A DNA stretch of 64,000 bases from Symbiodinium natans (lineage: Eukaryota; Sar; Dinophyceae; Suessiales; Symbiodiniaceae): contig CAJNDS010000389.1 of assembly GCA_905221605.1 (NCBI GenBank), positions 1 to 64,000 on the forward strand, read 5' to 3'. Below are positions 20,864 through 28,347 of the stretch, piece by piece (the first letter of the stretch is position 1; each line of letters starts with the position of its first letter). A program made the translations under genes and the position numbers. The notes under the pieces are model-generated. The model did not search any database. It was given only the letters and a program-made list of their open reading frames with translations, and was not told where the DNA came from.

Positions 20864-21928
20864 TTACTGTACCGCCCGAGACACGGTCCGCGCCACCACG
20901 TCCCACTCCTCTGCGATTGCGGGCAGCTCGCTGTCCTCGGCCGCCCGGTCGTAGAAGAGGAAGAGGCGCTGGAACGGCCGCTCCGGTTTCTCCTGCAGCA
21001 GCCTGTGCAGGAGCTCCAGGAGCTTCGAGTGCCGCGCGTTCTTGGCGGTGCGGACCGTCCGGCCTGCGACCTTAAAGGGGTCGGGGTTGTACCTCACGAT
21101 GGCCAGCTTGTGCTGGCTGCCCAGCGCGACGCTCGCCGCCATGTCGAAGTCTCGGCGCACGTCGCAGCTCGGGTCCTGGTGGGAGTGCTGGCGCTCGTCC
21201 ACTTCCAGGATGATGGCGCCCCAGGGAGTGTAGAGCACGAAATCTGCGAAGGCGCGGCTGGTCTCCGATTCCAGCCCGCAGCCGCGGAAGGGCAGGTGGT
21301 GTTGGTACTCGAAGAGGAGGCCCGACTTGCCCAGGAGCTGGTGCACCTCCAGCTCCTTGCTCTTGGTCAGGGCCTTCGGGTTGTCGCCGTGGAAGGAGCG
21401 CATGTGGCCCAGAAGAGATGCCGCCCCAGCGAAGCGGTGGCCTTGCATGCCGCAGCCTTCCAGGTCGCAGATGAAGTGGTTGCAGTCTCGGCAGTGATGG
21501 CGCTGGAAACCGTGCTCGCAGATGCTGCTGCCGCCGCACTCGGGACATTGCTTCTTCAAACGCCTGTGCTGACAGATGCTTGCTCCGCCGCACTCCCGGC
21601 ACTGTGCTTTCGCCCGCTTGTGCTCACAGAGGCCATTGCCGCCGCAATCGCGGCACACGACCCTGCGCTGCCCGTGCTGACAAATGCCATTGCCTCCGCA
21701 CTCGCGGCAACTGTATTTGTTCCGCTTGTGCTTGCAGATACTGGACCCGCCGCACTCGAGGCATCTGCTCTTCTGCTTCCCATGCGGGCAGATGCTGCAG
21801 CCGCCGCAATCGTGGCAGGTTTGTTTGAGATTTCCGTGGGGGCAGATGCTACCGCCGCCGCAGTCGCGGCACCGCTCCCTGCGCCGCCCGTGCGGGCACT
21901 TCTTGACTGGCTTGCGTACCCGCGCCAT
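20864..21928 (-). CDS. Cys/His-repeat protein with C-terminal nuclease-like domain
   Basis: 354 residues. Residues about 11-155 are eight tandem 18-residue units of the form C-x-H-x6-C-x2-C-G-G-x2-I (for example CPHGNLKQTCHDCGG), which should each bind zinc. Next comes a C-x4-C...H-x3-H finger-like segment (residues about 155-180). The C-terminal half has FADFVLYTPWGAIILEVDERQH and later IVRYNPDPFK: a conserved Asp followed by E-x-D-E-x-Q-H, the pattern of an endonuclease-like family common in giant and polinton-like viruses, probably PD-(D/E)XK-related. Role may be DNA cleavage in host takeover or competition; this is inference. Its stop abuts the start codon of the fibre gene (TAA then ATG). 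A paralogue with the same C-terminal domain but different fingers is at 38527-39201. Confidence 0.7.
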   Translation of the reverse strand: MARVRKPVKKCPHGRRRERCRDCGGGSICPHGNLKQTCHDCGGCSICPHGKQKSRCLECGGSSICKHKRNKYSCRECGGNGICQHGQRRVVCRDCGGNGLCEHKRAKAQCRECGGASICQHRRLKKQCPECGGSSICEHGFQRHHCRDCNHFICDLEGCGMQGHRFAGAASLLGHMRSFHGDNPKALTKSKELEVHQLLGKSGLLFEYQHHLPFRGCGLESETSRAFADFVLYTPWGAIILEVDERQHSHQDPSCDVRRDFDMAASVALGSQHKLAIVRYNPDPFKVAGRTVRTAKNARHSKLLELLHRLLQEKPERPFQRLFLFYDRAAEDSELPAIAEEWDVVARTVSRAVQ

Positions 21929-22046
21929 GGCTGATTGCTTTGACCCCTCCAGGCGAGCCCCCGCCCGCCGCCGCAGAGCCAGCCGATGGGGGTTTGAACG
22001 AGGTCTTTCTACAGGCGCCCAGCGGAACGGCGCCGGGGCGAACGCA

Positions 22047-22440
22047 CTAGTCGAGGGAACTGACCCCGGCGCCCGAGAGCGTCACGAGCTGGTAGCTGAC
22101 CATGTGAATGAAGCACTGGTCCACGCGGTCCGCTTCCATGTTCGAGAAGCTGAAGCGGCACAGATCGCCGGAGCGGGTCGAGATGCCCGAAAGGGGGTGT
22201 TTCGGTACCCGCTCCACGGGGTAGGCCGCGATGAACTGGTTGTTTCCGTACAGGTTGTCCCGGATGCGCATGTTGCGCAGCTTCGAGTCGTAGGTGCCCG
22301 CGAGAATCTCGAGGAAGTGATGATGCTCCGGGATGCTCTCGTTCGCATTCCTAGGGAACTGGAGACTGCCGAGCTGCAGCTGGCTTTTCAGGTTGCGGTT
22401 CGCGTTGGCTCCGGGGAACTCGAAGTTGTCGACGGTGTCC
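22047..22440 (-). pseudogene. Major capsid protein candidate, C-terminal part
   Basis: Read leftward from about 22440, an open frame of about 130 codons runs LDTVDNFEFPGANANRN, then GTYDSKLRNMRIRDNLYGNN, FIAAYPVERVPKH, and ends CFIHMVSYQLVTLSGAGVSS before the stop at 22047. It has no start codon of its own near 22440. The alternating strand pattern and its place in a polinton-like virion block suggest the second jelly roll of the major capsid protein. The rest of the gene is on the opposite strand (22441-23114) and again on this strand (23115-23166). The assignment rests on position and layout, not on a database match. Confidence 0.55.
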
Positions 22441-23114
22441 AGACGAGCTGGTCCAGAGCCTCGACTACAAGCTCCAGTCGAGCAACGTCAACTACGTGCA
22501 GAGCCGCAAGGACGTGCAATATCACCCGAGCTCGCTGAGCGTCTTCACGCCGACGACGAGCCGCGTGTGCCGCATCCCGCTCACGAGCGGCATGGACTTC
22601 GTGGACGGCGAGAGCGTCAAGCTCGGCTTCACGGTGCGCAACAACTCCACCACGGCCACGCTGCAGCTCGGCTCGCCGGACCCCAGCTGCCTCATCGACC
22701 GCATCGAGGTCTTCGCCAACGGCACACGCATTGAGGACATCTCCTACTACAACCGCTGCTCGTACCTCTACGGCCTACTCCAAAATAGCGAGTGGTGGCT
22801 CCAGCGGCATATTCAAGGCTTCTTGGCGGACGGCGGGGGCCACGCCGCAGAGATCGCGGCCTCGAGCTCCCGCACGGTGCTCATGAGCCCGCACCTCATC
22901 GGGATCTTCAACTGTCAGAAGATGCTGCCCCCCGAGCTCAACCTGGTGCTCCAGATCACCTTCGCCGACCCCTCGGACGCCGTCCGCAACGTCAGCGCGA
23001 GCCAGGACTTCACCATCGAGAACGTGAAGCTCTACGCCTCCCAGGTGACCCTCGACGCCGCCCTCCGCGAGAGCTTCCAGCGCATCATGACCAGCAGCCG
23101 CAGCCTGCTTTTTT
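22441..23114 (+). pseudogene. Major capsid protein candidate, central part, inverted
   Basis: A + strand frame in the middle of an all-minus gene block reads DELVQSLDYKLQSSNVNYV, HPSSLSVFTPTTSRVCRI, FTVRNNSTTATLQLG, PELNLVLQITFADPS and ENVKLYASQVTLD, ending near RIMTSSRSLL. It has no start codon at 22441. These beta-rich segments look like the first jelly roll of a capsid protein. If this 675 bp piece is turned round, its start joins the - strand N-terminus at 23166 and its end joins the - strand C-terminus at 22440, giving one frame of about 370 residues. Confidence 0.6.
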
Positions 23115-23166
23115 CCTTCCCGACCATGCACACCCAGTCGTTCACGGCAGCAGTCACCTGCTCCAT
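23115..23166 (-). pseudogene. Major capsid protein candidate, N-terminal start fragment
   Basis: An ATG at 23166, 24 bp after the stop of the upstream gene (23190), opens MEQVTAAVNDWVCMVGK and then loses sense at 23115, the right-hand breakpoint of the inverted piece. Spacing to its neighbour matches the tight packing of the block, which supports this as the true start. Confidence 0.55.
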
Positions 23167-23189
23167 GGTTTTACTCTACCGGAAAGATT

Positions 23190-23852
23190 TCACGCGGCCT
23201 CCGGCTCGCTCGCGCTGCGAAGCGCCTCGAAGGAAGGGGGAGGCGCGGCGCGGGATTGACGCTGCATCCGCGGTCCCGACTCGCTGCCCGAGGACTGCGC
23301 CAGGGGAGCGGGGTTGAGGCCCGTCGGGAAGCGCGTGGGCCTCGCGGGGCGGGCCTCCACGCGCGGGGGCGGCTGGGCCCGCCGTTGGAGGCCTTGTGGC
23401 GGCTCGGCCTCGCTCTCGGTGTCCATGCGGTAAAACTGCGTACGCGGGCGTTGTTCCCGGACCTGGAAGTGCTGCTCGGCTCCGAACTCCTGCATGCCGT
23501 TGAGGGTCTGGATGTCGGGCGCGGAGCTGGGGCGGGAGGCGTCCGTGTCGGTGCCTCCTCCGCCGCCCCAGCCCATCAGGTGCTCTGCCGCCACCATGCC
23601 CCCGTGCAGCGCCCACGCGGTGCCCACGAGAGCTGCACCCGCGCCCGCCACTGCCAGGCCTCCCGCCGCCGCTCCCACCGTGGCGGCCACGGGCAGCGCA
23701 GCCTCTCCGGCGGCGGCCAGCCCGGAGCCGATGGCCGCGAGCGTGCCTCCTCCCGCCTCCGCGGCCGTGGCCGCCTCCGCTGCCCCCGCGGCCGCCTCCG
23801 CCGCGGAAGCGAAGCCCTCGGTTGCCTCTGCTTCAGCCATCTGCTGGCTCAT
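23190..23852 (-). CDS. Gly/Ala-rich hydrophobic virion-type protein
   Basis: 220 residues, family not recognised. Residues 10-45 are Ala/Glu-rich, and about 40-90 is a Gly/Ala-rich hydrophobic stretch (VAATVGAAAGGLAVAGAG) resembling glycine-zipper or membrane-active segments. The C-terminal half is Pro/Arg/Gln-rich and probably disordered. It lies directly upstream of the capsid gene and overlaps the end of the gene before it by 20 bp. A minor virion or membrane-interacting role is inferred from position and composition only. Confidence 0.55.
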   Translation of the reverse strand: MSQQMAEAEATEGFASAAEAAAGAAEAATAAEAGGGTLAAIGSGLAAAGEAALPVAATVGAAAGGLAVAGAGAALVGTAWALHGGMVAAEHLMGWGGGGGTDTDASRPSSAPDIQTLNGMQEFGAEQHFQVREQRPRTQFYRMDTESEAEPPQGLQRRAQPPPRVEARPARPTRFPTGLNPAPLAQSSGSESGPRMQRQSRAAPPPSFEALRSASEPEAA

Positions 23853-24537
23853 GAACTGCTCGATGTCGCGAGCCGCGGCCCACCTCCTGGGCCCGCTGCC
23901 CCGCCCGCTCCAGGAGCGGCTCCACCTCGCTGGGCCTCCCGATGATCTGCGGAGGGGCCACCTCGTCGGGCGGGGGCGCCAGGCCCTCGGGCGCGCGCGG
24001 GATGCGCAGGTTCCGGTCGATCCAGTTGCGCCCCCTGCGCGCAGCGTTGTAGAGGTCCTGCCCGTGCCCCGCCATGGCGGAGGCGGAGCCCGCCAGCCCC
24101 GCCGCCGCCCCCGCCGCGGCCTCGGCCTGCTGCAGCCTGCCCAGGAAGCCCGGCGCCGGCGGCGGCTGGAACCCGTCGTTTCTCAGTGCCTGCCCGGGAT
24201 CCACGGCCACGTCCGACTCGCTGTCCAGGTCGAAGGGCCGCGGGCGCAGGAAGTCCCTTCTCGGGAAGGGCACACCATCGTAGCCCTCGTTGGCGTCCTC
24301 GTAGGCCGCTGCTGGGTCCACGGTCGTGTGCGGCAGCGGCGCTGGCTCGGGCTCCGAGCTCTGCGGGTAGTCGTCCAGCCAGAAGTGACTGGAGGTGTAG
24401 ATGCTGGCGTTGCGGTTCGGGAGGTTGATGGGCAGGGGCTCGCCCTCGGCGATGAAGCCCAGGACCTGAGAGTAGGAGGGCTTGACGCGGAAGCCGTGCG
24501 CGCGCCGCTCCTCCATGTCTTTACATGAGACCCCCAT
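23833..24537 (-). CDS. Unknown virion-block protein
   Basis: 234 residues with no family recognised. The first about 55 residues are well mixed (AHGFRVKPSYSQVLGFIAEG, YTSSHFWLDDYP). The middle is acidic and Pro-rich, and about 125-175 has an Ala/Gly-rich helix-like stretch (AEAAAGAAAGLAGSASAMAG) similar in style to the next gene. It overlaps both neighbours by about 17-20 bp, consistent with a tightly packed late block. Probably a minor structural protein. Confidence 0.5.
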   Translation of the reverse strand: MGVSCKDMEERRAHGFRVKPSYSQVLGFIAEGEPLPINLPNRNASIYTSSHFWLDDYPQSSEPEPAPLPHTTVDPAAAYEDANEGYDGVPFPRRDFLRPRPFDLDSESDVAVDPGQALRNDGFQPPPAPGFLGRLQQAEAAAGAAAGLAGSASAMAGHGQDLYNAARRGRNWIDRNLRIPRAPEGLAPPPDEVAPPQIIGRPSEVEPLLERAGQRAQEVGRGSRHRAVHEPADG

Positions 24538-24805
24538 AGACCCCTGAGTCCGCCGTGTTCCGGCCGGCGGCCACGTCCCGCGCCATGCGACGCACGCCCG
24601 CCCGCTCGGCGGGGGCCCACCTCAGCTGGGGGATCCTGCGGTTCACGGCGTCGGTCATGCGCCCGACCTCGTCCGCGTAGCTCTGCGCGTCGATGAGCTG
24701 CTGCTGCCGCTTGTAGAGCAGCGGCGTCAGGTTGTAGCTTGGGTACTGTTTGTGGAAGGCCCTCAACATGGCCGCCTCGTTGCGCCGCTCCGGAAAGGGC
24801 ATCAT
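24521..24805 (-). CDS. Small basic unknown protein
   Basis: 94 residues beginning MMPFPERRNEAAMLRAFHKQ, helical and basic, with YNLTPLLYKRQQQLIDAQ. No family recognised. The stop overlaps the start of the following gene by 17 bp. Confidence 0.5.
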   Translation of the reverse strand: MMPFPERRNEAAMLRAFHKQYPSYNLTPLLYKRQQQLIDAQSYADEVGRMTDAVNRRIPQLRWAPAERAGVRRMARDVAAGRNTADSGVYGGLM

Positions 24806-24813
24806 TTGCAGGA

Positions 24814-25224
24814 TCAGAGATCCATGGTGTTGCGGAGAAGGAGCTCGTGGAAGCGGTCTGCGCGGGAGAGGTGCCGGGCGTGGCGGGCCTCCGAGGGCGT
24901 CATGCGGACGGGCCGCTCAGGCTCCGGGCTGCGCGGCAGGGGGCGCGGGGGGCTGTGCGGGCGCAGCCGTCGGAGGAGTCTTCGGAGGCTCGGCCACCAC
25001 TGGTTGTACCGCCACGGTGGGCGGGGCGGGCTTGGGCTTGTTCTTGGAGCCCGGCGGCCTGCCTCTGCGCTTCGGCTGCGGCGGCTCGGGAGCGGGAACC
25101 ACCGCCGCGGGCTCCGCTGGGGCGGGGAGTGGGGTTGGCTCGGGTTGCTCGGGCGCGGCAGGCTCGGCAGGCTCGGCCAGGGGCTCGGCCACGGGAGGCT
25201 CGGCGGCCACAGGAGCTCAGCCAT
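24814..25224 (-). CDS. Pro/Lys-rich protein with AT-hook motif, frame uncertain
   Basis: Two overlapping frames each look partly real. The frame 25210-24917 (GTG start) carries a classical AT hook, PKRRGRPPGSKNKPKP, in a Pro/Ala-rich sequence, which would bind the minor groove of AT-rich DNA. The frame 25224-24814 has the only ATG (MAELL) and a natural-looking tail, MTPSEARHARHLSRADRFHE. The simplest reading is one gene with two frameshifts, starting in the ATG frame, passing through the AT-hook frame and ending in the ATG frame. A condensing or DNA-binding virion protein is possible. An A/T-rich leader (25225-25242) precedes the ATG. Confidence 0.45.
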   Translation of the reverse strand: MAELLWPPSLPWPSPWPSLPSLPRPSNPSQPHSPPQRSPRRWFPLPSRRSRSAEAGRRAPRTSPSPPRPPWRYNQWWPSLRRLLRRLRPHSPPRPLPRSPEPERPVRMTPSEARHARHLSRADRFHELLLRNTMDL

Positions 25225-25242
25225 TTAATAAAAGATTTTTTT

Positions 25243-25986
25243 TTATCGCTCGGTGTCGAGGAACACCACGAAGGAAACGCTGGTGCCCCTGGTGTTCACC
25301 ACGTTGCCTTGGTAGTCGGTGAGCTTGAAGCGCAGGTGGCGCAGCGTGATGGGCCCGTGGAGCTGAACCCAGTGGCCCTCCGAGGTCTCGGTCTCCATGA
25401 TGTGGCCCACGCCCTTGGAGACGACGATCTTGCAGAGGATGTCGTGACCCAGCGGACCCACCGTGGTCTCGCCGTTGGCCAGCGACGGGCACCTAAGATA
25501 CAATTCACTGTACACGTTCATCTGGACGAACACGAAGCGCTGCACGGAGCCCGTGATGTAACTGGGGCCGAGCAGGTGGTTGATGCTCAGGGGCTTGCTG
25601 GGCGAGGCGCCCGGCGGATAGGAGCCCGTGCCCGGGAAGTGCTGCCGGAGCTCGGCGTCGTTGAGGATCAGGCGCACGCCATCCCAGCTAACGTCCAGCT
25701 CGTTCGTCTCCGCGGTGTACGTGGCCGCGGCGAAGTTGCTGGAGATCCACGCGGCCAGCCGAGGGCCCGTGTACGCGCCCACGGGGAGCTCGGCGTAGTG
25801 CAGGGTGTCGGCGACCGTGTCCGTCCAGTACAGGAACGTCCCACTCAGGAAGGCGTCGGCGATGCGCACCTTGTAGACGGCCAGCTTGGCCCCGCTCTGG
25901 ATGTGCACGCTCTCGCCGATGTCGAAGGAGAAGTCGGAGTCCGTGCCCTGTGTACGCATCCGAGAGTCCACGTACAGAGACACCAT
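25243..25986 (-). CDS. Penton (minor capsid) protein
   Basis: 247 residues beginning MVSLYVDSRMRTQGTDSDFS, the characteristic opening of polinton/PLV/virophage penton proteins (LYVDSRxR...SDF.F.L). Beta-rich segments follow (KLAVYKVRIADAFLSG, GVRLILNDAELRQHF, VQRFVFVQMNVY, GHWVQLHGPITLRHLRFKL), as expected for a single jelly roll. Pentons occupy the fivefold vertices of the icosahedral capsid. It sits between the packaging ATPase and the other virion genes, the usual neighbourhood. The frame is intact. Confidence 0.75.
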   Translation of the reverse strand: MVSLYVDSRMRTQGTDSDFSFDIGESVHIQSGAKLAVYKVRIADAFLSGTFLYWTDTVADTLHYAELPVGAYTGPRLAAWISSNFAAATYTAETNELDVSWDGVRLILNDAELRQHFPGTGSYPPGASPSKPLSINHLLGPSYITGSVQRFVFVQMNVYSELYLRCPSLANGETTVGPLGHDILCKIVVSKGVGHIMETETSEGHWVQLHGPITLRHLRFKLTDYQGNVVNTRGTSVSFVVFLDTER

Positions 25987-25996
25987 GAGCTTTCTT

Positions 25997-26176
25997 CTAC
26001 TCGCTGGTGGCCGACTCCTCCGAGACCTGCCGGGGCCGCTCCGGCGGGGGCCAGTAGCGGCTCGGGTCGTAGACGCCGTGCGTGGTGGTGCAGCACCGAA
26101 GGTTGTTACACTCGGTCTCGCAGATCGGGCCCCCGCCCAGCAGCTTGGCCGCCATCTGGCTCAGCAGGCTGCCCAT
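25997..26176 (-). CDS. Small Cys-rich protein
   Basis: 59 residues from ATG at 26176 to TAG at 25997, too short for routine ORF lists. It has a helical start (MGSLLSQMAAKLLGGG), a Cys cluster (CETECNNLRCC), then YDPSRYWPPPERP. It ends 11 bp before the penton start, overlaps the last 71 bp of the ATPase frame, and fits the tight spacing of the block. The ATPase tail beyond DRKFLLN may itself be a frameshifted run-on into this gene. Function unknown. Confidence 0.4.
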   Translation of the reverse strand: MGSLLSQMAAKLLGGGPICETECNNLRCCTTTHGVYDPSRYWPPPERPRQVSEESATSE

Positions 26177-26921
26177 CGCCGTTTAGGAGGAACTTCCGGT
26201 CGAAGCGCACCCAAAACATGTCTTCCTTGGGCGCGCGGAGGTTCACCATCCAAAACGAATAGGGCTCCCGCGTGGCCTCCTCGTACATGGCGTAGAGGGT
26301 CTCCTTGGGGAGCATGGCAGAGAGCTCCTCCACCAGGGCGTCCAGCTCCAGCTGGTTCCGCAGGCGAAACACGCAGTAGAACATGACGTTGACCCGCACG
26401 GCGGAGCTCATGAGACGCAGCTTCTGGGTGCTCACCCAGGTGTTGATGCAGAAGTGCCGGCCGCGGATGAAGAGCGTGTCCAGCACGCCGTCTCCCGTCT
26501 TGCGGTGGACCGCGGGGTTATCGGCATGGTCGTCCAAAACTATCAATACCTGATATAGTTTTTTGAGGCCCAGCTCCTTGGACTTCTGCGTGATACGCTT
26601 CTGGTCGATAATTTTCCGGAGCGCACCCTCGTCCCAGTCCTCCCACCAGCACTGCTCCCGGTCCGTGTTCACGCCCAGCTCGTCTCTGACGTAGTCCTTG
26701 ACGGGCTGCCAGGCGGAGTCGACCTCCACCGAGGGCGAGAAGATGTAGATGCGCTCAAAGCACCCCCTGTACTGCTCCAAAATCATGCTCACCAAGAGCA
26801 CCGTCTTCCCGGAAGCCGACGGGGCACACAGGATCCCGTTGGCGGGGGGTTTGCAGACAACCGGGTCGGGCGGCTGCTTGACGCTGTACTCCGGCGTCTT
26901 GAAGAGACGCACCTTGCCCAT
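26106..26921 (-). CDS. A32-like genome-packaging ATPase
   Basis: 271 residues with the FtsK/HerA-type packaging ATPase layout: Walker A APSASGKT at 33-40, Walker B VLIVLDD at 125-131, then a RGRHFCINTWVSTQKL segment with the sensor Gln typical of this family, and FDRKFLL near the end. It would drive viral DNA into preformed capsids. Homologues occur in polintons, virophages and NCLDV. The normal end is probably near residue 245; the last about 25 residues run over the start of the small Cys-rich gene. It lies downstream of the methyltransferase, with a 47 bp gap. Confidence 0.85.
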   Translation of the reverse strand: MGKVRLFKTPEYSVKQPPDPVVCKPPANGILCAPSASGKTVLLVSMILEQYRGCFERIYIFSPSVEVDSAWQPVKDYVRDELGVNTDREQCWWEDWDEGALRKIIDQKRITQKSKELGLKKLYQVLIVLDDHADNPAVHRKTGDGVLDTLFIRGRHFCINTWVSTQKLRLMSSAVRVNVMFYCVFRLRNQLELDALVEELSAMLPKETLYAMYEEATREPYSFWMVNLRAPKEDMFWVRFDRKFLLNGDGQPAEPDGGQAAGRGPDLRDRV

Positions 26922-26968
26922 TCTTTACCCAGAGCGCCCGGTAGCACTCGTGGAGCCCGCAGCACATT

Positions 26969-27577
26969 TTAACTGACGCTCCCGGCAATCTCGTCGCAGA
27001 GGGCGGGAGGAATGGAGTACAGATCGTCCCTGGAGAAGCTGCCCTCGTAGCCCTTGCGGGAGCCCCGCTGCGCGCTCGCAGGGTGCCCTCGGCCGTCGAA
27101 GGCCTCGCAGCGGTCGCCCTTCCTGCAGACGCCGCGGGAGGGCGTCCAGGGCAGGTTGCCCCAGATCCTCGTGGGTTTACGGTACAAATAGCCGAACTTG
27201 CAGTAGGTCACGTCGTGGAAGGGCAGCCCGGCCATGTACTCGCGCGTCTTCAGCAGCCCCGTGGCCGGGTTCTCGAGGGCCCACCACCTGGGCTTGAGGT
27301 AGTCGATTATTTCCAGGGCCTTGAGGACCAGCGCGTCGCCGGCCGGCAGGTCGCGGGGGCGGTTCCTGAGGGCCATGGAGAACTCGGTGCACACGGGGCT
27401 CGCCCACACCATGTCGAAGTGGCCGGGAGCGTAGTCCCTGTACTGCCACTGGAGGATGTTGCAGCAGATGGTCGGGCGGGCCTTGGCGTTCAGGTCGAGG
27501 CTCGTGACCTCCCAGCCGCGGGCCTTGAAGGCGCGGCCCACGGACCCCGTGCCCGAGAAGAGCTCGAGCAGCCGCAT
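26969..27577 (-). CDS. DNA cytosine-C5 methyltransferase-like protein
   Basis: 202 residues. Motif I ELFSGTGSVG (5-14) for S-adenosylmethionine, an acidic strand SLDLN, the catalytic-loop equivalent ASPVCTEFS (59-67) with Cys63, and WALENPATG (100-108) matching the ENV motif. This is the short phage/virus version of cytosine methyltransferase: the catalytic PC dipeptide is VC here and the target-recognition domain is reduced. Probable role is modification of viral DNA or defence against host nucleases. It starts 4 bp after the stop of the small membrane protein gene. Confidence 0.75.
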   Translation of the reverse strand: MRLLELFSGTGSVGRAFKARGWEVTSLDLNAKARPTICCNILQWQYRDYAPGHFDMVWASPVCTEFSMALRNRPRDLPAGDALVLKALEIIDYLKPRWWALENPATGLLKTREYMAGLPFHDVTYCKFGYLYRKPTRIWGNLPWTPSRGVCRKGDRCEAFDGRGHPASAQRGSRKGYEGSFSRDDLYSIPPALCDEIAGSVS

Positions 27578-27580
27578 TTT

Positions 27581-27712
27581 TTATGACCACGGTTCCTCCC
27601 ACGGTCTTGCGAGGACCCACAGCACGGCGACGCCGCCAGCCAGCGTCAGCGCGACGCACAGAAACTCCCCGAAGCTCACGGGGCTCTCGGTGCGTTCGCG
27701 GAGCAAGCACAT
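27581..27712 (-). CDS. Small single-pass membrane protein
   Basis: 43 residues from ATG at 27712 to TAA at 27581. A basic/polar N-terminus (MCLLRERTESPVS) is followed by one hydrophobic span (FLCVALTLAGGVAVLWVLA) and a short tail RPWEEPWS. Positioned as the first gene of the leftward block, 4 bp before the methyltransferase start. Viral role not known; small membrane proteins are common in this virus group. Confidence 0.5.
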   Translation of the reverse strand: MCLLRERTESPVSFGEFLCVALTLAGGVAVLWVLARPWEEPWS

Positions 27713-27742
27713 TTATCTGTCTCGATACAAAACCGGGAAGTC
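27713..27742. promoter_or_regulatory. Divergent promoter region
   Basis: Only 30 bp separate the starts of the leftward and rightward gene blocks, so promoters for both must be here or inside the flanking genes. No TATA-like element was recognised. Confidence 0.4.
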
Positions 27743-28303
27743 ATGACGATTTTGCTGGGCAACATTCTGACCAACAGCAAGGGAGGTCGCTATATCCCGC
27801 TGCGCACGGAGGGCGGCAGCGATGTGCCCACATGGAAGAGCGACTGGCTCAAAGTGATTTGGAACCCATCCTGCTACGGCGACCCCGAGGCGGTGCGCGT
27901 GTCCATGTGCCTGGAGCCCGACGAGGCCGCCCGGGCCTTCTTCCGGGAGACGGAGGAGCTGGTGACCAAGGCGCTGTCGGAGCACTCTCAGCGCGACTCC
28001 CGCATCTTCGGCAAGCCCCTGAAGCCCGAGGAGGTGAAGGAGCGGATGGCCAGCGCGCTGAAGACCAGCACCCGCGGCACGGAGTTCCTCAAGCTGAAAT
28101 TGAACTACGACAAGATGCGCCTGTGGGGACCAGACGGCGAGGAGCTCCCTGTGCAGAAGTGGGACCTGCAAGGTTGCTTGTGTAAAGTCCACGTGGAGCT
28201 GCGCCAGGTCTGGCTGATGAGCTCCCAGTGCGGCGTGCTGGCGGAGGTCACGGACGTGATGCTGCAGCAGGCCGAGCCCCCCAAACCGCAGTGCCCCTTC
28301 TAA
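27743..28303 (+). CDS. Conserved-looking unknown protein, first gene of rightward block
   Basis: 186 residues: MTILLGNILTNSKGGRYIPL, then VTKALSEHSQRDSRIFGKPL, LKPEEVKERM and FLKLKLNYDKMRLW. The GGRYIPL start, the mixed middle and the KLKLN strand remind me of an uncharacterised protein family of algal large viruses and PLVs that may bind single-stranded DNA, but I cannot confirm this. It lies 45 bp before the DNA polymerase, which suits a replication role. Intact frame with good codon composition. Confidence 0.5.
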   Translation: MTILLGNILTNSKGGRYIPLRTEGGSDVPTWKSDWLKVIWNPSCYGDPEAVRVSMCLEPDEAARAFFRETEELVTKALSEHSQRDSRIFGKPLKPEEVKERMASALKTSTRGTEFLKLKLNYDKMRLWGPDGEELPVQKWDLQGCLCKVHVELRQVWLMSSQCGVLAEVTDVMLQQAEPPKPQCPF

Positions 28304-28347
28304 ACGCGTTCGCCCGACCGCCGCCGCCGAGGGGCGGGTAGTAAATC

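Noticed and set aside
22496-23317. A stand-alone + strand gene for the capsid piece
   Set aside because: It has only a GTG start, its first codons extend upstream without an ATG, and its last part is antisense to the neighbouring gene; the inversion explains it better.
26755-26988. 77-codon frame beginning MPGASVKMCCGLHE
   Set aside because: Mostly overlaps the start of the packaging ATPase in another frame; only about 20 codons are free.
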